From Eubacteriaceae bacterium (lineage in GTDB: Bacteria; Bacillota; Clostridia; Eubacteriales; UBA1433), in contig JAAZOI010000280.1 of the NCBI GenBank assembly GCA_012797825.1, positions 1 through 5,776 on the forward strand: DNA of 5,776 nt. The letters run 5' to 3'. Every line of letters begins with the position of its first letter. Position 1 is the stretch's first letter. Below are positions 4,937-5,776 of the stretch, piece after piece. Position numbers and translations under genes: made by a program. The notes under the pieces are model-generated. The model made no database searches. It was not told the DNA's origin and saw only the letters and a list, made by a program, of their open reading frames with translations.

Positions 4937-4991
4937 CAGTAAAGCGAACAAGTAAATCCCCGTCTGTTTATTTTATTTGTTCGCTTTGCTG
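4937..4991 (+). repeat. CCCGTCTG-loop hairpin, copy 2
   Basis: This is a 20-bp stem, unbroken where copy 1 has two T-T mismatches. The inner stem reads GTAAA paired with TTTAT, so the last pair is A-T where copy 1 has T-A. It is followed by a TTTTTATAATATT tail. Confidence 0.85.
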
Positions 4992-5117
4992 TTTTTATAA
5001 TATTCAAAAAAATACGCTTTCACCTCTGTTTGTTATTAATTAAGTAAATTATTTTTTATTATAATTTTTTTAATTTTTCAAATACTACAATTAATATTAT
5101 TAAAGGGGTGAATAATA

Positions 5118-5261
5118 ATGGATAATAAATCCGGCAAAACTGACAAAAAGCCTAAAAAGACCGCATTGCAAGGCGCTGAAAAAGGCATTACGAAAACAAA
5201 TGACAAAAATGCAGGTCAGAAGAACAGCATAGAAAATAAAATGAACAACTGCAAAAGCTAA
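5118..5261 (+). CDS. Lysine-rich small protein, 47 residues, unknown function
   Basis: The frame starts MDNKSGKTDKKPKKTALQGA and ends ENKMNNCKS. It has 12 lysines against 5 acidic residues, 7 asparagines, no aromatic residue and one cysteine (residue 45), so it is basic and probably disordered. GGGGTG lies 7 nt before the ATG, an ideal ribosome site, and an intrinsic terminator follows 35 nt after the stop, which together support a real gene. I do not recognise a family; a nucleic-acid-binding or spore-associated role would be guesswork from composition. Upstream is 85 nt of T-rich DNA and then structured element copy 2, which may be its leader. A lone TATAAT lies at 5060-5065. Confidence 0.75.
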   Translation: MDNKSGKTDKKPKKTALQGAEKGITKTNDKNAGQKNSIENKMNNCKS

Positions 5262-5295
5262 ATTAATCAAATTTATAAGCTCACTTTAAAATTAA

Positions 5296-5311
5296 AGGGG
5301 CTTACGCCCCT
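5296..5311. terminator. Bidirectional terminator between convergent genes
   Basis: AGGGGC, TTAC, GCCCCT forms a 6-bp GC-rich stem with a 4-nt loop. On the plus strand it is followed by ATTTGTATTT, serving the 47-residue gene. On the minus strand it is followed by TTAATTTT and lies 8 nt after the stop of the 5320 gene, serving that gene. Confidence 0.85.
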
Positions 5312-5319
5312 ATTTGTAT

Positions 5320-5776
5320 TTAAAAATCATCATCCTTAATTTCCGATGAATTCAAATTGCCGTCCGCATGATATGTAAGCTCAACAGTCCAGCCGTTGTA
5401 GCCTTTTTTATCCTCCGTAAAATCAAATGTATCATCCGTTTTATAATATTCAGTATTTTTACCGAATAAGTATTCTTCGCCGTACCATTTCTCACCGCAG
5501 GCGTATCTGAGTTCGTAGCTGCCAAGCGGAACAAGTATATCCAGGCTTTCGCCCGCTCTTATAAACATTGCCATATCCGTCTTATCTGTTTTAATGTTTA
5601 CAAGCTTTATGTAATAGCTATCCGTCTCATCTTTGGGGATTATAATTTCTAGCGGAGCCACGTTTTTACCGCTTGCGTTTTCCGCTATTATCCCTGTCTG
5701 CGGCATCGCCACCTCTTTGCCTTCAAGAGGATCATGGCTCATTATTGAATATATACCTATTGCTATTGCTATAAGA
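5320..5776 (-). CDS. Anchored extracytoplasmic protein, uncharacterised beta-rich C-terminal domain (N-terminus beyond the window)
   Basis: The open frame continues upstream of the ATG at 5740-5742 to the window edge, encoding LIAIAIGIYSI directly before MSHDP, so an N-terminal membrane anchor or signal segment is likely and the ATG at 5742 is probably internal. After a polar linker (about residues 5-38 from that Met) comes a strand-rich domain with YYIKLVNI, MAMFIRAGESLDILVPLGSY, ELRYACGEKWYGEEYLFG and GWTVELTYHADGNLNSSEI. I recognise this layout (GGE/VPLG, RYA.G..WYG..YLFG, final NG-W-V-L and NLS) as a recurrent uncharacterised domain in Firmicutes proteins but know no function. The end is acidic (KDDDF). 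It converges on the 47-residue gene and shares its terminator. Confidence 0.8.
   Translation of the reverse strand, partial: LIAIAIGIYSIMSHDPLEGKEVAMPQTGIIAENASGKNVAPLEIIIPKDETDSYYIKLVNIKTDKTDMAMFIRAGESLDILVPLGSYELRYACGEKWYGEEYLFGKNTEYYKTDDTFDFTEDKKGYNGWTVELTYHADGNLNSSEIKDDDF

Larger units (their letters stand above)
4842..5032 (+). ncRNA. Structured RNA-like element, copy 2 (closing helix plus two hairpins)
   Basis: Hairpin 1 pairs ATATTCGGCAAA (4887-4898) with TTTGCTGAATAT (4908-4919), 12 bp with one G-U pair. Hairpin 2 pairs 4937-4956 with 4972-4991, 20 bp with two G-U pairs and a 15-nt loop containing CCCCGTCTG. Positions 4842-4858 (CAAAGGAGGTTAAAACG) can pair with 5015-5032 (CGCTTTCACCTCTGTTTG) through about 15 pairs with one bulge and two mismatches, closing the whole into a multi-branched fold. 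The arrangement fits either an independent RNA or a 5' leader of the small gene at 5118, 85 nt downstream. No terminator follows directly, which slightly favours the leader. No known riboswitch class is recognised. Confidence 0.5.

Noticed and set aside
4842..5032. Known RNAs (6S, SRP, RNase P, tmRNA) or a known riboswitch
   Set aside because: The layout is not the single long bubbled hairpin of 6S RNA, and I see no SRP, RNase P, tmRNA or familiar riboswitch core motifs. A covariance-model search would settle this.
5352..5534. Alternative-frame minus-strand open frame inside the anchored protein gene
   Set aside because: Out-of-frame shadow without ribosome site.
1..5776. CRISPR array, tRNA or rRNA gene, insertion sequence or prophage gene
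   Set aside because: No regularly spaced repeats, no cloverleaf or rRNA motifs, no transposase or integrase reading frames, and no terminal inverted repeats with target duplications were seen.

Overview
The window looks like chromosomal DNA of a low-GC member of the Firmicutes, most likely Clostridia. Three things point that way: the adjacent tsaE and tsaB genes, a catalytically degenerate rhomboid-like protein of a type I associate with Clostridia, and AT-rich intergenic DNA carrying Shine-Dalgarno (SD) sites and intrinsic terminators. This placement is inference; there is no rRNA or other phylogenetic marker here.

Layout. Positions 1-690 (minus strand) hold the start of tsaB and all of tsaE, two genes of the t6A tRNA-modification pathway. 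tsaE has an extended -10 promoter almost touching its start codon. Reading the other way is a 53-residue orphan small gene (806-967) with its own terminator. Positions 968-1406 are non-coding, with two related terminator hairpins and a degenerate ~50-nt repeat. Positions 1407-2576 (minus strand) hold a probable two-gene unit: a rhomboid-fold membrane protein lacking the catalytic serine, then a small membrane-anchored protein whose C-terminal half resembles NTF2-fold immunity-type domains. Divergent from this unit are two tandem paralogous GntR/FCD transcription regulators (2805-3530 and 3690-4391), each with the full set of FCD metal ligands.

Positions 4392-5117 contain no protein gene but hold the most interesting material: two diverged copies of a structured element, each with an upstream hairpin followed by a long hairpin whose apical loop reads CCCGTCTG. 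Stem positions change in a compensating way between copies. The second copy can also be closed by a long-range helix pairing a perfect but orphan SD sequence with an anti-SD-like sequence, giving a ~190-nt multi-branched fold. The apical loops also match ribosome binding sites elsewhere in the window. Copy 2 can pair over about 11-12 bp with the SD of the 53-residue gene. Copy 1 can pair over 8-9 bp with the region just upstream of the TTG start of the 1407-1880 gene. I therefore propose a pair of paralogous small regulatory RNAs or leader elements; a dispersed palindromic repeat is the main alternative.

The window ends with a 47-residue lysine-rich small gene (5118-5261), a shared convergent terminator, and the C-terminal part of an anchored extracytoplasmic protein (5320 to the window edge, minus strand).
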